This document shows positions 8,979-18,082 of a stretch of 64,000 bases of DNA, in pieces; the stretch's first letter is position 1, and every line of letters starts with the position of its first letter. Source of the stretch: Bradyrhizobium erythrophlei (GTDB lineage: Bacteria; Pseudomonadota; Alphaproteobacteria; Rhizobiales; Xanthobacteraceae); contig FSRD01000001.1 of the NCBI GenBank assembly GCA_900129675.1, positions 4,515,501 through 4,579,500 of the forward strand. Direction: 5' to 3'. Made by a program: the position numbers and the translations under genes. The notes under the pieces are model-generated. The model did not search any database and was not told the DNA's origin. It was given only the letters and a program-made list of their open reading frames with translations.

Positions 8979-10079
8979 CTACGCCGTGAAGTTGAGCAGC
9001 TTTGCCGCGGTTCGGCCGAGAATATCGGCCTTGTCGTCGTCGCTGAGCGATGTAGAGGCGAAGATGTGGTCGACCGGCTGTAGCTGCCAGGGATAGGGAT
9101 AGTCGCTGCCAAGCACGATCTGGCCGACGCCGACCTGGGCCACCAGATGGCGGATCGCCTCGGGCGAGAAGATCAGCGAATCGAAATAGATTTGCTTGAG
9201 ATATTCCGTCGGCTCCTTCTTGAGCTTGATGTTTGGATTGCAGCCCTTGGGGCCGACCAGACAGGCGTGGTCCGACCGGTCGGCATAGGACGGCAGGAAG
9301 CCGCCGCCGTGCGCACCAATCACTTTCAGGCCGGGAAAGCGATCGAACGTTCCCTCGAAAATCAGGTGCGACAGCGCAATCGTCGTGCCGAGGGGATTGC
9401 CGATCGTGTTGCCGAGCCAGCCGTTGCCGGCAAGGCGCTTGTTGAGTTCGGGAATGCCCTGCGGATGGATGAATAGGGGTACGCCGAGTTCCTCAGCCTT
9501 GGCCCATACCGGGTGGAACTTCGGATTGGAAAATTCGAGGCCGTTCACCACATCGCCGATCGCGGCGCCCTTCAATCCCTGCTTCTTCACCGCAGTCTCA
9601 AGTTCCTGCACGGCGAGATCGGGTGCCTGCAGGGTGAGCGAGGCGAAGGCTGCGAACCGATCGGGCTTCGAGGCGCAGAGTTCGGCCAGCTTTTCGTTCT
9701 GGATCTTCACGATCTGCCCGGCGAGATCGCGCTCGCGGTCGTACCAGAAGGGGTTGATCGACAGCACCTCCATATCGACGGCCTGCGCATCCATGGCGGC
9801 GAGGCGCTTGTCGATCTCGAGGAAGGCTTCCTCTGCGCCGTTGACCGGGGGTAGCTGGAGTTTGGGGCCATCGGCGCCGAGCAGCGCGCCGGCCTCGCGG
9901 AACTGGCAATGCGCGTGAATGTCGATGGTCTTGACCGGCTTGCCGCCGATCTTGACGGGGAGTTTCTGACGGGTCGGTTGCTGGGCGTGCGCGCTGTGCA
10001 GCAAACCGCAGCCACAAAAGACGATTCCGGTGGCGGCCGCTGCTGTGCCGGCTTTCAGGAAATTACGGCGTGTAGTCAT
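8979..10079 (-). CDS. Tat-exported amidohydrolase (ACMSD-like, COG2159)
   Basis: This is a 366-residue protein with GGGAGGC upstream of ATG 10079. It begins TTRRNFLKAGTAAAATG, a Tat signal, with cleavage near HAQQ. Metal-site motifs of the amidohydrolase-2 family are visible: IDIHAHC, FIHPQG, GAHGGGFLPSY and the C-terminal LGSDYPYPW. Related enzymes are decarboxylases or hydrolases of aromatic and carboxylic acids; export to the periplasm is unusual for that group. It is a paralogue of the partial gene at 1-458, and both sit next to a Bug receptor, suggesting two duplicated hydrolase/receptor pairs. Confidence 0.9.
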   Translation of the reverse strand: MTTRRNFLKAGTAAAATGIVFCGCGLLHSAHAQQPTRQKLPVKIGGKPVKTIDIHAHCQFREAGALLGADGPKLQLPPVNGAEEAFLEIDKRLAAMDAQAVDMEVLSINPFWYDRERDLAGQIVKIQNEKLAELCASKPDRFAAFASLTLQAPDLAVQELETAVKKQGLKGAAIGDVVNGLEFSNPKFHPVWAKAEELGVPLFIHPQGIPELNKRLAGNGWLGNTIGNPLGTTIALSHLIFEGTFDRFPGLKVIGAHGGGFLPSYADRSDHACLVGPKGCNPNIKLKKEPTEYLKQIYFDSLIFSPEAIRHLVAQVGVGQIVLGSDYPYPWQLQPVDHIFASTSLSDDDKADILGRTAAKLLNFTA

Positions 10080-10181
10080 GACGATTGCCTCCCTGGCATT
10101 GTTTTTATGGGAGCAACCTAAGGTATACCAGAGGCGTCGGGCAAGTCGGTACGTCGGACGTGTCGCGCTATCTTGATCCGG

Positions 10182-11192
10182 TTAAACCGGCTTGATGCCG
10201 GCTTTGGCGACGATTTCTCGCCATTTCGGCACTTCGTCCTCGATGCGCTTGCGCACGCCGTCCGGCCCATTGGCGATCACCTCGAAGCCGTTGTTGCGCA
10301 ACTGCTCGGCGATCTTCGGCGTCTTCAGAATTTCGATCGATTTGTTCGACAGCAGCTCGACAATGGCCGCGGGCGTCTTCACCGGCGCCAGAAAGCCCTG
10401 GAAGGTGTCGGAGATGAAATCCTTGTAGCCGAGTTCGATCATCGTCGGCACGTCGGGCAGGTCGAACCAGCGGTGCGCGCCGGTCACAGCCAGTGCCTTC
10501 AGCGCACCGGATTCGATATGCGGGTGTGCCGGCGGCAGGGCGGCGCAGGCCACCTGCGTGGTGCCGCTGAGGATCGCCTGGATCGCCGGACCCGCGCCAG
10601 AGTACGGCACATGGGTCATCTCGATCCCGCAGACGATCTTGAGCAGTTCGCCCGAGAGATGCGGTGTGGTCCCGATGCCTGGACTGGCATAGTTGAGTTC
10701 GTTCGGATTGGCCTTGGCACGCTTGATCAAATCCGCAATCGAATTCACGCCGAGTTTGGGATCGACCAGAATCACGTTGGGCGAGGTGCCAAGCTCCGCG
10801 ATCGGTGCGAAATCCTTGTAGGGATCGTATGGGATCTTTGCGTACAGGCCGGGATTGACGACGTACGCGCTCGAGGTGATCAACAGCGTATAGCCGTCCG
10901 GCTCGGCGTGGGCCGTGGTGCCGATCCCGATATTGCCACCGGCGCCGGGCTTGTTCTCGACAACGGCCGTGCCGCCCAGCGCATCGCCCAGATGCTGGCT
11001 TAGAATACGCGCCATGATGTCGGTCGGTCCGGCCGGCGCAAACGGCACAATGATCTTGATCGGGCGCTCGGGATAGCCGGCCGCCCTCGCGGGCGCCAGC
11101 CCAAGGCTGGAGGCGGCAACCGCGCCGACCAGGAGGCCGGTGGCCCGCAGCATCTCGCGGCGCGACAGGCCATTGGATATCTTATCAAGCAT
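10182..11192 (-). CDS. Bug/TctC-family periplasmic solute receptor
   Basis: ATG 11192 gives a 336-residue protein whose start carries SRREMLRATGLLVGAVAAS, a twin-arginine signal, with cleavage near ARAAG. Longer in-frame starts would overlap the upstream cyclase-family gene and bury the signal. Family motifs are YPERPIKIIVPFAPAGPTD, NYASPGIGTTPHL and HVPYSGAGPA. It lies between the amidohydrolase and the metal-dependent hydrolase on the same strand, probably in one transcription unit. The ligand is likely a small organic acid; its identity is unknown. Confidence 0.9.
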   Translation of the reverse strand: MLDKISNGLSRREMLRATGLLVGAVAASSLGLAPARAAGYPERPIKIIVPFAPAGPTDIMARILSQHLGDALGGTAVVENKPGAGGNIGIGTTAHAEPDGYTLLITSSAYVVNPGLYAKIPYDPYKDFAPIAELGTSPNVILVDPKLGVNSIADLIKRAKANPNELNYASPGIGTTPHLSGELLKIVCGIEMTHVPYSGAGPAIQAILSGTTQVACAALPPAHPHIESGALKALAVTGAHRWFDLPDVPTMIELGYKDFISDTFQGFLAPVKTPAAIVELLSNKSIEILKTPKIAEQLRNNGFEVIANGPDGVRKRIEDEVPKWREIVAKAGIKPV

Positions 11193-11229
11193 TAGGTTTC
11201 TCCCGACCCGTGTTGCGACAACTTCAACT

Positions 11230-11916
11230 TCATATGTCAAATACCGCCACGGCGCGGATCGGGGAAGCGGTGCCCTCTCGCCACTTCATCGGCAGGCCGA
11301 TGAAGGTGAACTGGCCCTTGCCGAGCAGCGCCTCGAGATTGCATAGGCTTTCTATATGAGTGATGTCGAGGTCAAGGCAGGCCTTGTGAACGAGCAGGTT
11401 CACGTCGCTGTCGGGCCCCGGCCGCATCGAATCGATGCCGAAATGCACGACGCCTTGCCCGGCCAGCCACTCGGTGGCGGCGACATTCACGCCGGAATTG
11501 TCGGTCGAATATTCCTTGCGAGGGAATGTTCGCTCATGGTGGCCGGTGCAGAGCAGCACAGTGCCTGCCTTCGGCACCGGCACTCCCGCCTTCTTCACCG
11601 CCGCTTCGAGATCGGATGGCGTGATCTCGGCGCGTGGCGCGATGTGGCGCAGGTCGATGCAGATCCCCGGCACGATGCATTTTTCCAGCGGGTATTCGTT
11701 GATCGGGATGCCGCTCTTGCCAAAATGCCTGGGCGCATCGATGTGGGTGCCGGCATGGTCGGGCATCGAGATGAACATCGACGAAAGCCCGTAGACGTTT
11801 TTGGATTCGGCGAGCGCTTCCTCGTGGTTCTTCCACATGCCGTGCATGACAGGGGGATGGCCCGGATAGCTCGGGGTGCGGTGATAGAGTTCACGGCTGA
11901 GATCGACGATCTTCAC
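11230..11916 (-). CDS. Cyclase-family metal-dependent hydrolase (kynurenine-formamidase-like)
   Basis: This 228-residue protein contains the metal-binding signature HAGTHIDAPRHF of the cyclase/KynB superfamily (COG1878) and a later LLCTGHHERTF and GIDSMRPGPD, also family-typical. Members hydrolyse amides or lactones, or isomerise ring compounds, using Zn or Mn in the cytosol. It lies in the minus-strand run with the amidohydrolase, Bug receptor and TRAP transporter, so it probably acts in the same catabolic pathway. The exact reaction cannot be told from sequence. Confidence 0.88.
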   Translation of the reverse strand: MKIVDLSRELYHRTPSYPGHPPVMHGMWKNHEEALAESKNVYGLSSMFISMPDHAGTHIDAPRHFGKSGIPINEYPLEKCIVPGICIDLRHIAPRAEITPSDLEAAVKKAGVPVPKAGTVLLCTGHHERTFPRKEYSTDNSGVNVAATEWLAGQGVVHFGIDSMRPGPDSDVNLLVHKACLDLDITHIESLCNLEALLGKGQFTFIGLPMKWREGTASPIRAVAVFDI

Positions 11917-12009
11917 GGCAGGTGCCCTTTCTTGGCGGAGCTGGCGCGGGTGCGCTTCTGGCCGGCGATGCTGGCGCTTTTCCTTAGCTTTCGCAAGACA
12001 GTCGGGTCT

Positions 12010-13299
12010 CTACCGCATGACGTGCCGGGGCAGCCAAAGCGATATTTCCGGCAAATAGGTCACACACATCAGGACGAAGAACATCACCGCGTAAAACGGC
12101 CATATCTTCCGCATCACCTGCTCGATTGTGACCTTGCCGACCGCGCAGCCGACGAACAGGATCGCTCCGACCGGCGGGTGGCACAGTCCGATGCCGAGGT
12201 TGAGCAGCATGATCATGCCGAAATGGACGGGATCGACGCCGAAGTTCGCCATTACCGGCAGCAGGATCGGCGTCGCGATCAGGATCGATGGCGCCATGTC
12301 AACGAGGGTGCCGAGCACCAGCAGCAGGATGTTGATCAGGAACAGGATGACGTATTTGTTGCTGGAGATCGACAGAAAGAACGCCGTCATCTTGGCGGGC
12401 ATCTGTGTCAGCGCCATGATGTAGCCGACGCTTGAAGCACAGGCGATCAGCGTCAGCACCATCGCAACCGTGCGCAGGGTCCGGTGCAGTAGCACGGGCA
12501 GGTCGCGCCAGCGATAGTCGCGATAGATGAACATGGTCACGAAGAACGCCCAGATGCAGGCGACGGCCCCGGCTTCAATGGCCGTGAAGATCCCACCCAG
12601 AATGCCGCCGAGAATGATGACCAGCGTCACCAGACCCCAGGCTGCGTCGATGACGATTTTGATCGCGTCCTTTGCCGGAACGGTCTGGCCGCGCGGATGA
12701 TCGTTCCGGTATGCGATGACGAGACAAAGAATGATCAGGGAGAAGCCGAGCAAAAGACCCGGGAAGACGCCGGCCATGAACAGCGCGCTGATCGAGATCG
12801 TGCCGCCGGTGGCGAGCGAGTACAGCACCGCATTGTGGCTTGGCGGAACCAGCAATGCCTGAACCGAAGCGGTAATCGTCAGGTTGGTCGCGAACACCCT
12901 GGGATAACCGGCCCGTTCCATTTGCGGGATCATCACCGAGCCGATGGCCGAAGTATCGGCCACTGCTGAGCCGGAAATGCCGCTCAGGAAGGTCGTCGCC
13001 AGCACGTTGACGATGGAGAGGCCACCGCGCAGGCGCGTCAACCCGACCAGGACGTCGGCAAACGCGATCAGCCGCCGCGCCATGCCGCCTTCGGCCATGA
13101 TGGCGCCCGCCAGCACGAAAAATGGAATAGTCAGCATCGCCACTTTGCTGACGCCGTCGGAGATCTTCAGCATCACCGCTTCCAGTGGAATGCCGATCGA
13201 GAAAGCTCCGGCGATCGCCGCCAGCGCCAGCGAATAGGCAATTGGCATGCCGATCAGAAAGCAAACCAGCATCGTCGTGAGCAGAATGAGAATATCCAT
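12010..13299 (-). CDS. dctM: TRAP transporter large permease (DctM family)
   Basis: This 429-residue integral membrane protein has about twelve hydrophobic segments and the family-typical stretches LSGISGSAVADTSAIGSVMIP, NLTITASVQALLVPPSHN and LLNLGIGLCHPPVGA. It forms the Na+-driven transport channel of a TRAP system together with the DctQ gene upstream (15-bp gap) and the DctP receptor. Gene order P-Q-M on the minus strand is canonical. The substrate is probably a carboxylate, to judge from the neighbouring hydrolases. Confidence 0.95.
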   Translation of the reverse strand: MDILILLTTMLVCFLIGMPIAYSLALAAIAGAFSIGIPLEAVMLKISDGVSKVAMLTIPFFVLAGAIMAEGGMARRLIAFADVLVGLTRLRGGLSIVNVLATTFLSGISGSAVADTSAIGSVMIPQMERAGYPRVFATNLTITASVQALLVPPSHNAVLYSLATGGTISISALFMAGVFPGLLLGFSLIILCLVIAYRNDHPRGQTVPAKDAIKIVIDAAWGLVTLVIILGGILGGIFTAIEAGAVACIWAFFVTMFIYRDYRWRDLPVLLHRTLRTVAMVLTLIACASSVGYIMALTQMPAKMTAFFLSISSNKYVILFLINILLLVLGTLVDMAPSILIATPILLPVMANFGVDPVHFGMIMLLNLGIGLCHPPVGAILFVGCAVGKVTIEQVMRKIWPFYAVMFFVLMCVTYLPEISLWLPRHVMR

Positions 13300-13314
13300 G
13301 ATGGCTCCTCCGGG

Positions 13315-13824
13315 TCAGTCGACCGCGACTTCCCGGTGTTGAGCGATCGGATCCGGCGGGATGCCAAGGAAAATGCGCTCGATGATGAAGAGCAAAAGGC
13401 AAACCCCGCCGATTGGAATCGGCAGGTAAGTGACGCCGACGGACAGGAACGGAAAATCCGCGATGGTGTTGTGCCAGGTCACCTCGACCAGCCGGCTGCC
13501 CCAGACGATCATGAAAATCGCGATCAGTGCCATCAGGAGTTGAACGAGGAGCTCGAGCAGGCGACGGCCTGTTTCCGGCAGCTTGTCGGCGAAGTAGCCG
13601 ACATTCATGTGCAGGTTGAGCCGGTATCCGGCGGCTGCGCCGATGAAGGTCACGACGATGGTCAGGAGAACCGCGAGCGGTTCGGGCCAGGATGCGGCGC
13701 TGTTGAGCACGTAGCGGGTGAACACCGCCCAGGGAATGATCGCCGAAATCAAAACCAGCGCCGTGCAGCCGATCCCCACGCACAGCAAGTACAGATAGTC
13801 CATCGCTCGGCGAAACCCGGCCAT
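13315..13824 (-). CDS. dctQ: TRAP transporter small permease (DctQ family)
   Basis: ATG 13824 follows CAGGGGGCGGGA, a strong ribosome-binding site, and yields 169 residues with four membrane segments (LYLLCVGIGCTALVLIS, then LAVLLTIVVTFIGAAAG, LLVQLLMALIAIFMIVWG, IPIGGVCLLLFII). The frame is open further upstream, but that part is arginine-rich and overlaps the dctP coding end, so it is not used. DctQ pairs with DctM in the membrane. Confidence 0.92.
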   Translation of the reverse strand: MAGFRRAMDYLYLLCVGIGCTALVLISAIIPWAVFTRYVLNSAASWPEPLAVLLTIVVTFIGAAAGYRLNLHMNVGYFADKLPETGRRLLELLVQLLMALIAIFMIVWGSRLVEVTWHNTIADFPFLSVGVTYLPIPIGGVCLLLFIIERIFLGIPPDPIAQHREVAVD

Positions 13825-13846
13825 TCCCGCCCCCTGAAGCGCTCGA

Positions 13847-14851
13847 TCAAACTGTCTGGATGCGCTTGATCGTGTCCTGATATTTCGGACCATATTTGTC
13901 CCACACCGGTTTGACCGCGTTCTGGAACGGCGCCTTGTCGGCGATCTCGACGATCTCGCAGCCCGCGCCCTTTGCCTTCTCCATCGCCTGCGTCTCGTAT
14001 TTTTTCCAGAGCTCGCGTTCCTCCAGTTGCGCCTCACGGGCGAATTTCTTGATCAGGGCCTGATCGTCGTTCGAAAGCGATGTCCAGGCCTTCTTGGAGA
14101 ACACCAGCACTTCGGGAATGATCAGGTGCTCGGTGAGCGAGTAATATTTCGCCGCCGTGTAGTGATTGCTGAATACGTAGCTCGGCGGATTGTTCTCGGC
14201 GCCGTCAATGACGCCGGTCTGCAGCGCGCTGAAGACCTGATCGTACCCCATCGCGACGCCGTTGCCGCCAAGGGCGTTCATCATGTCGACGAAGATCGGG
14301 TTGCCGATGACTCGGAATTTCAGGCCCTTGAGGTCTTCGATCGTTTTGATGGGTCTCTTGGTGTTGTAAAGGCTGCGCGCTCCGGAATCCATCCAGCACA
14401 ATGCGACCAGTCCGGCATTGGGACTGGCCGTGATCTTGTCGAGCAGTTCCTGCCCGATCGGCCCGTCCATCATTCGCTGCGCGTGCGCCGTGTTCTTGAA
14501 CAGGAACGGCATGTTGACGACATTGATGTCGTCGACGATGGGACCCATGGATCCCACGCTGACGCGCAGCATCTGGATCGCGCCGATCTGCGTCTGTTCG
14601 ATGGTTTCCTTCTCACCGCCGAGCTGCATGGACGGAAACATCTGGACCGAGAGGCGCCCGTTGGTGGCGGCCTCGAGCTTCTTTCCCAGATTTTCCGTCG
14701 CCGCAACGGTCGGGTAACCTGGGGGCTGAACGTCGGACGCCTTGAAGACCGCTTTCGCCTGCGCGCGGGCGGGCGTCAGCGCCGGAAGGCCCATCGTCAA
14801 GCCCGCCGCTCCAATACCGGCACTCAGCTTTATGAAATCGCGACGCTGCAT
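13847..14851 (-). CDS. dctP: TRAP transporter periplasmic substrate-binding protein (DctP family)
   Basis: ATG 14851 is preceded by GGGAGGATTCGG. The 334-residue product starts MQRRDFIKLSAGIGAAGL, a Tat signal cleaved near ARAQA. Family motifs include GAIQMLRVSVGSMGP, FKNTAHAQRMMDG and IKTIEDLKGLKFRV (substrate-contact region with the conserved Arg). It delivers the ligand to the DctQM permease encoded just downstream. Confidence 0.94.
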   Translation of the reverse strand: MQRRDFIKLSAGIGAAGLTMGLPALTPARAQAKAVFKASDVQPPGYPTVAATENLGKKLEAATNGRLSVQMFPSMQLGGEKETIEQTQIGAIQMLRVSVGSMGPIVDDINVVNMPFLFKNTAHAQRMMDGPIGQELLDKITASPNAGLVALCWMDSGARSLYNTKRPIKTIEDLKGLKFRVIGNPIFVDMMNALGGNGVAMGYDQVFSALQTGVIDGAENNPPSYVFSNHYTAAKYYSLTEHLIIPEVLVFSKKAWTSLSNDDQALIKKFAREAQLEERELWKKYETQAMEKAKGAGCEIVEIADKAPFQNAVKPVWDKYGPKYQDTIKRIQTV

Positions 14852-15012
14852 CCGAATCCTCCCAGATGTGTTGCTTGTTTTTCCTCCGCCGGATATCCGG
14901 CGGAGACTCAAGTCCTGCGATATTTGTCGACGATCTTGCGGAACTTCTTGACGTTTCCGCTTCGGTTAGCATGGTCTCCGTTGCACCCGCGCGCTTGGTT
15001 TGCGTTATCTGC

Positions 15013-15744
15013 TCACTTGTCGAAAAACTCCGGATTGAAGTTTTGAGTAACAGCGATGTTGTCGAGAAGACCTTCGAGATGGATCTCCATCGCCATCCGG
15101 GCGCGCGAGGGATCATGCGCCTCGATCGCGTCCAGGATCGCCTGATGCTCTGCGATGACCCGCGGGATACGTCCCTGCTGCGGTAACGTCAGTAGACGGT
15201 AGCGATCGACGTGCACCTTCACCTGAAGGATCAACGTCCAAATTCCGGGATATCCAGCAACTTCAGCGATCATCGCGTGAAACATTTCATCCGCGCGATG
15301 GAAGGTGTCGTCGTCTCTGGCGGCACTGGCCTCGCGCTGGCGTTCCAGGATCGAATGCAGGTTGAGGATCTGGCTCGAAGTAGCCCGTTCAGCCGCGAAT
15401 CGCGCGGTGGTTTCCTCGAGCGCCTTGCGGATGATGATGGCTTCTGGGAGCGCAGCCAGCGGTATGCGGGCGACGAAGATGCCCGATTGCGGAAAGATTT
15501 CGACGAGACCTTCATCCGATAATTTCAGGATCGCCTCGCGAACAGGCGTCCGGCTGACGCCGTAGGAAAGCGCGATTTCGGCCTCCGAGATTGCCTCGCC
15601 AGGACGGCGCTGCAATGACACCAGCTCGGCGCGAATATCCGAATAGATGCGCGATGCGGCGGTCGCGGCACGCGGGCGGCCCGCCCGGCGATAGCTGACG
15701 GCACGGACCGAGTTCTCGCTCTTCTTAGTCGCGCGTGGGGGCAT
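15013..15744 (-). CDS. GntR-family transcriptional regulator (FadR/FCD type)
   Basis: The 243-residue protein starts at ATG 15744. It has a basic N-terminus, a winged helix at about 30-95 (AISEAEIALSYGVSRTPVREAIL) and a C-terminal FCD all-helical ligand domain with the metal-ligand pattern D-x3-H (DEMFHAMI) and later H residues (EHQAILDAI, MEIHLEGLL). Such regulators usually repress a neighbouring catabolic operon until a carboxylate ligand binds. The TRAP and hydrolase genes just downstream on the same strand are the obvious targets. Confidence 0.92.
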   Translation of the reverse strand: MPPRATKKSENSVRAVSYRRAGRPRAATAASRIYSDIRAELVSLQRRPGEAISEAEIALSYGVSRTPVREAILKLSDEGLVEIFPQSGIFVARIPLAALPEAIIIRKALEETTARFAAERATSSQILNLHSILERQREASAARDDDTFHRADEMFHAMIAEVAGYPGIWTLILQVKVHVDRYRLLTLPQQGRIPRVIAEHQAILDAIEAHDPSRARMAMEIHLEGLLDNIAVTQNFNPEFFDK

Positions 15745-15762
15745 GTTCGGTTGCCTGTTAAA

Positions 15763-15782
15763 TTGATATATTAGTATATGAA
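15763..15782. promoter_or_regulatory. Probable operator of the GntR gene
   Basis: The stretch TTGATATATTAGTATATGAA is an inverted repeat: ATATA and TATAT arms around TTAG are exact and the 20-bp extension has one mismatch pair. It lies 19 bp upstream of the GntR start, as expected for an autoregulatory FadR-type site. Binding is inferred. Confidence 0.6.
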
Positions 15783-15797
15783 TTGGTCCGAACCAAG

Positions 15798-15874
15798 ATA
15801 AAATTGGCCAATCTGCTCGTAAATTGCTGCTTCCGCGATGCAAAATTGGCGGCGGTTCGTGCCTCGCGGTGCAA
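15798..15874 (+). repeat. Dispersed repeat, copy 1 (about 77 bp)
   Basis: Shares with 19990-20072 the landmarks ATAAA.ATTGGC.AATC, then ATGCTGCTTC-like and a block reading CGTGCCTCGCGGTGCA, in the same order and orientation. The two copies are roughly three-quarters identical by eye. They flank the TA patch at 15.9-19.9 kb as direct repeats. Confidence 0.6.
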
Positions 15875-16398
15875 GACATGTCGAAGCAGGAGCAATCATC
15901 GCTATACGGAGGTCGGTGCGGCACCGGGCAACCGTTCCGGTAACTCCGGGCGCAACGTCGCGGTAATGCGTTATCCCAGCATAGCTGGGGCGCGTTTGCG
16001 CGGGATCCATCGCTCGATGTCGGGATCGTTGGAGAGGATTTGGCTGAGGTAGTCCGCCAGACTTGGTTTGATGCCGGCGGGACTGAAGTGACGTTCGAGG
16101 AGACGTTTCCGCAATTCGCTGAATACGCGAAGAAGCACTCCGTGCTGACCTAGCGGACTTCTCCAGCGGGCAGACCACAAGGCCGGGGCCCGATGCGATG
16201 GGTGGCGGCCCCCAAGGCGTTCCACCACACCACCCACGCAGCATCGCACGCTGCCCGCCGCCGCAGCAATGCAACGCCGGCTCTCGCAATCGTTGGCGCT
16301 TCCGCCTGCGCAGCGTTCGCGCATCGATGTTGCAGCTATCGAGATTAAGAATGCGGCGGCGTCGCACCTGCGACATTGCAGTCAGCACAGACGTTCAC
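15875..16398. other. Region without a recognisable gene
   Basis: Several frames are open but none has a recognisable motif or a credible start. It is probably decayed DNA at the edge of the TA patch. Confidence 0.4.
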
Positions 16399-17012
16399 TC
16401 ACTCCATCGATTCAGCGCATCTGGAGGCGCGCCTCAACACCGCTATCAGTTCGTCGATTACGTCGGTCGGATGCACCAGCAAGTCCATGCCGTCGTCGGG
16501 CAGGATCTCGCGCGGCAGGAGCGTGGCCATTTCGCATTCATAGGCGTAGACAGCGGCCTCGCCGGTGATCGTAACGTGGTCGATCATCTCGGAAAGGCCG
16601 ATCGCGCGCGCAACGTCACCAATCTCCGAAGGTGCGCGCGAGAGCCGGAGCGCCTTTGCCATCCTGGCCTGTTCGGCCAATTCCGGCCGGAGCGTGTCCA
16701 TCTGCCGATCGAGATCAGCTCGCCCTGTGACGAAGCGATCGTAGATCACCTCGGTCTCGGGCGATCGGCGGCCAATCGAAGTCGCCTTCTGGTCGCCGGT
16801 GAAGGGATCCCGCCGAGTCGGGTCAGGTATTCCCACTTCTTGACCTTGAGCCACTGCATGCCTCCGCCGAACTCGTCCCGTGAGCGGGCGAGAGCGCTGA
16901 AGTCAAAGGTCGTGGAGCGCATGGTTTCCACCAGCCGTCGCTGCTCTATCGCGCGACAATCTGGATGAGAACGTCTCACCTTGATTGTCGCGCGGCACTG
17001 CTCCCTGGCCAT
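16399..17012 (-). pseudogene. GSU2403-family nucleotidyltransferase fragment, frameshifted
   Basis: Two overlapping minus-strand frames together read like the GSU2403/NTP_transf_8 family. Frame one (from 17012) has MRSTTFDFSAL, then GGGMQWLKVKKWEYL. Frame two continues with IGRRSPETEVIYDRF, LAEQARMAKALRLSR, GEAAVYAYECEMA and DDGMDLLV, the nucleotidyltransferase core. A one-base shift is needed near 16825. The ORF stops soon after the core, whereas family members continue for about 150 more residues, so the gene is both frameshifted and 3'-truncated. It sits in a patch with other TA remnants. Confidence 0.65.
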
Positions 17013-17251
17013 AGGGGTGCGTGCTACTTTATATTACTGCACAGATATTCGTATGTGAGCTAAAAAGCGCGATGCGTAAGTCACTGCCAAAGCGAGTGAA
17101 TCTCTCGGATTGCGCTATTTAGCAGCACCCGATACTGCTAGTTCGGCGAGGTCGAACCGGCAAGATCCTAGACTTTTCTTGTTGTATGCATAGATCGCTT
17201 CGTCCACCGGATTTCCAATCTCATCGAGAACAGACCCGGTGCTGGCCCCAA

Positions 17252-17288
17252 GGCAATTTGGCAGCAGCGTGCTGCCAAATTTGGAACC
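17252..17288. repeat. Palindromic repeat, copy 1
   Basis: AATTTGGCAGCA and TGCTGCCAAATT form perfect 12-bp arms around GCG (17255-17281). With its flanks GGC and TGGAACC, the element recurs in inverted orientation at 35782-35817 with a single 1-bp difference. Here it sits 26 bp upstream of the Uma2 start. Confidence 0.75.
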
Positions 17289-17313
17289 TCCCGGGGCAAC
17301 TGGAGGTTCAGAG

Positions 17314-17943
17314 ATGCCGCGGTTCTCGCTGGAGCACTACGAACTCAACCGCGATCCCGACGAGACCGATGAGGAATATGCGGCCCGGCGTGCGTTGTTC
17401 GAAGACATCGGCCCGGCCGGAGATGGCGCATCATCCGAGCTTGATGAAGACGGCAGGTTCGAGATCCTGGACGGCGTCCGGCTCCCAATCGAAGAGCCCA
17501 CCGAGAACCACGAACAGATATCGATGAACGTCTTCGCTGCACTCAAGCCGGCGATGGACCTCATCGGTTGCCGCACCTACGTCCGCATGGCGGTTCGTCG
17601 CGATGACATCCCGGCGTGCGAACTTCGCCCCGATATCCTGGTCCGCCGCGGCCCGGTCGGAGACCGGACCTACATCGACGACCCGATCGTCGTGATCGAG
17701 GTCATGTCGTCCCAATCGAAGCGCCGCGACGAGCGCCTCAAGCACCCTATCTATTGGAACATGCCGACAGTCCGGCACATCGTTCTTGTGGACGCCGAAC
17801 GCGTGGCGGTAGTGCACGATCGGCAGATGGAAGAGGGATGGGACCGGTCGATGCTCTCGGACCCCAAAGCTGTCATCGATCTGGCCGAAGTCGGCTTCTC
17901 CGTTGCGCTGGAGAGCATCTATTCAGGTATCACATTCGGCTGA
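17314..17943 (+). CDS. Uma2-family (DUF820) PD-(D/E)xK nuclease-like protein
   Basis: ATG 17314 follows TGGAGGTTCAGAG. The 209-residue protein has the Uma2 core: CELRPDILVRRGP (catalytic Asp) and IVVIEVMSSQSKRRD (Glu-x-Ser/Lys region), then LKHPIYWNMPTVRHIVLVD. The acidic N-terminus (HYELNRDPDETDEEYAARR) is longer than in the minimal family. Uma2 proteins are restriction-endonuclease-fold enzymes widely spread in cyanobacteria and rhizobia, often near TA or mobile genes; their role is not settled. A GC-rich terminator follows immediately. Confidence 0.85.
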   Translation: MPRFSLEHYELNRDPDETDEEYAARRALFEDIGPAGDGASSELDEDGRFEILDGVRLPIEEPTENHEQISMNVFAALKPAMDLIGCRTYVRMAVRRDDIPACELRPDILVRRGPVGDRTYIDDPIVVIEVMSSQSKRRDERLKHPIYWNMPTVRHIVLVDAERVAVVHDRQMEEGWDRSMLSDPKAVIDLAEVGFSVALESIYSGITFG

Positions 17944-17971
17944 CGTCTTTGACACGCCTCTAGTTCGAAAC

Positions 17972-18004
17972 AAAAACCCCGCCATTGCTGGCGGGGCTTT
18001 TCTG
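17972..18004 (+). terminator. Rho-independent terminator after Uma2
   Basis: AAAACCCCGCC and GGCGGGGCTTTT form a strong stem around ATTGCT, followed by T residues. The same CCCCGCC/GGCGGGG type ends several cassettes farther right. Confidence 0.85.
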
Positions 18005-18039
18005 CTTCAGGTTGGAATATGAAATCCCGGGGGTCCATT

Positions 18040-18082
18040 ATCCATTAGGAATGTGCAGCGCCGACCAAAGTACGTCCCCTAA
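18040..18082 (+). repeat. Junction repeat (single copy)
   Basis: Contains GACCAAAGTACGTCCCCTAA, a good match to the repeat core found at most cassette junctions in the 34-50 kb island. Its left inverted arm (TTAGGAATG, then TGCAGCGCC) is degenerate. Confidence 0.75.

Noticed and set aside
13825..14037. 71-residue N-terminal extension of DctQ
   Set aside because: Arginine-rich, overlaps the dctP coding end, and a strong ribosome-binding site marks ATG 13824.
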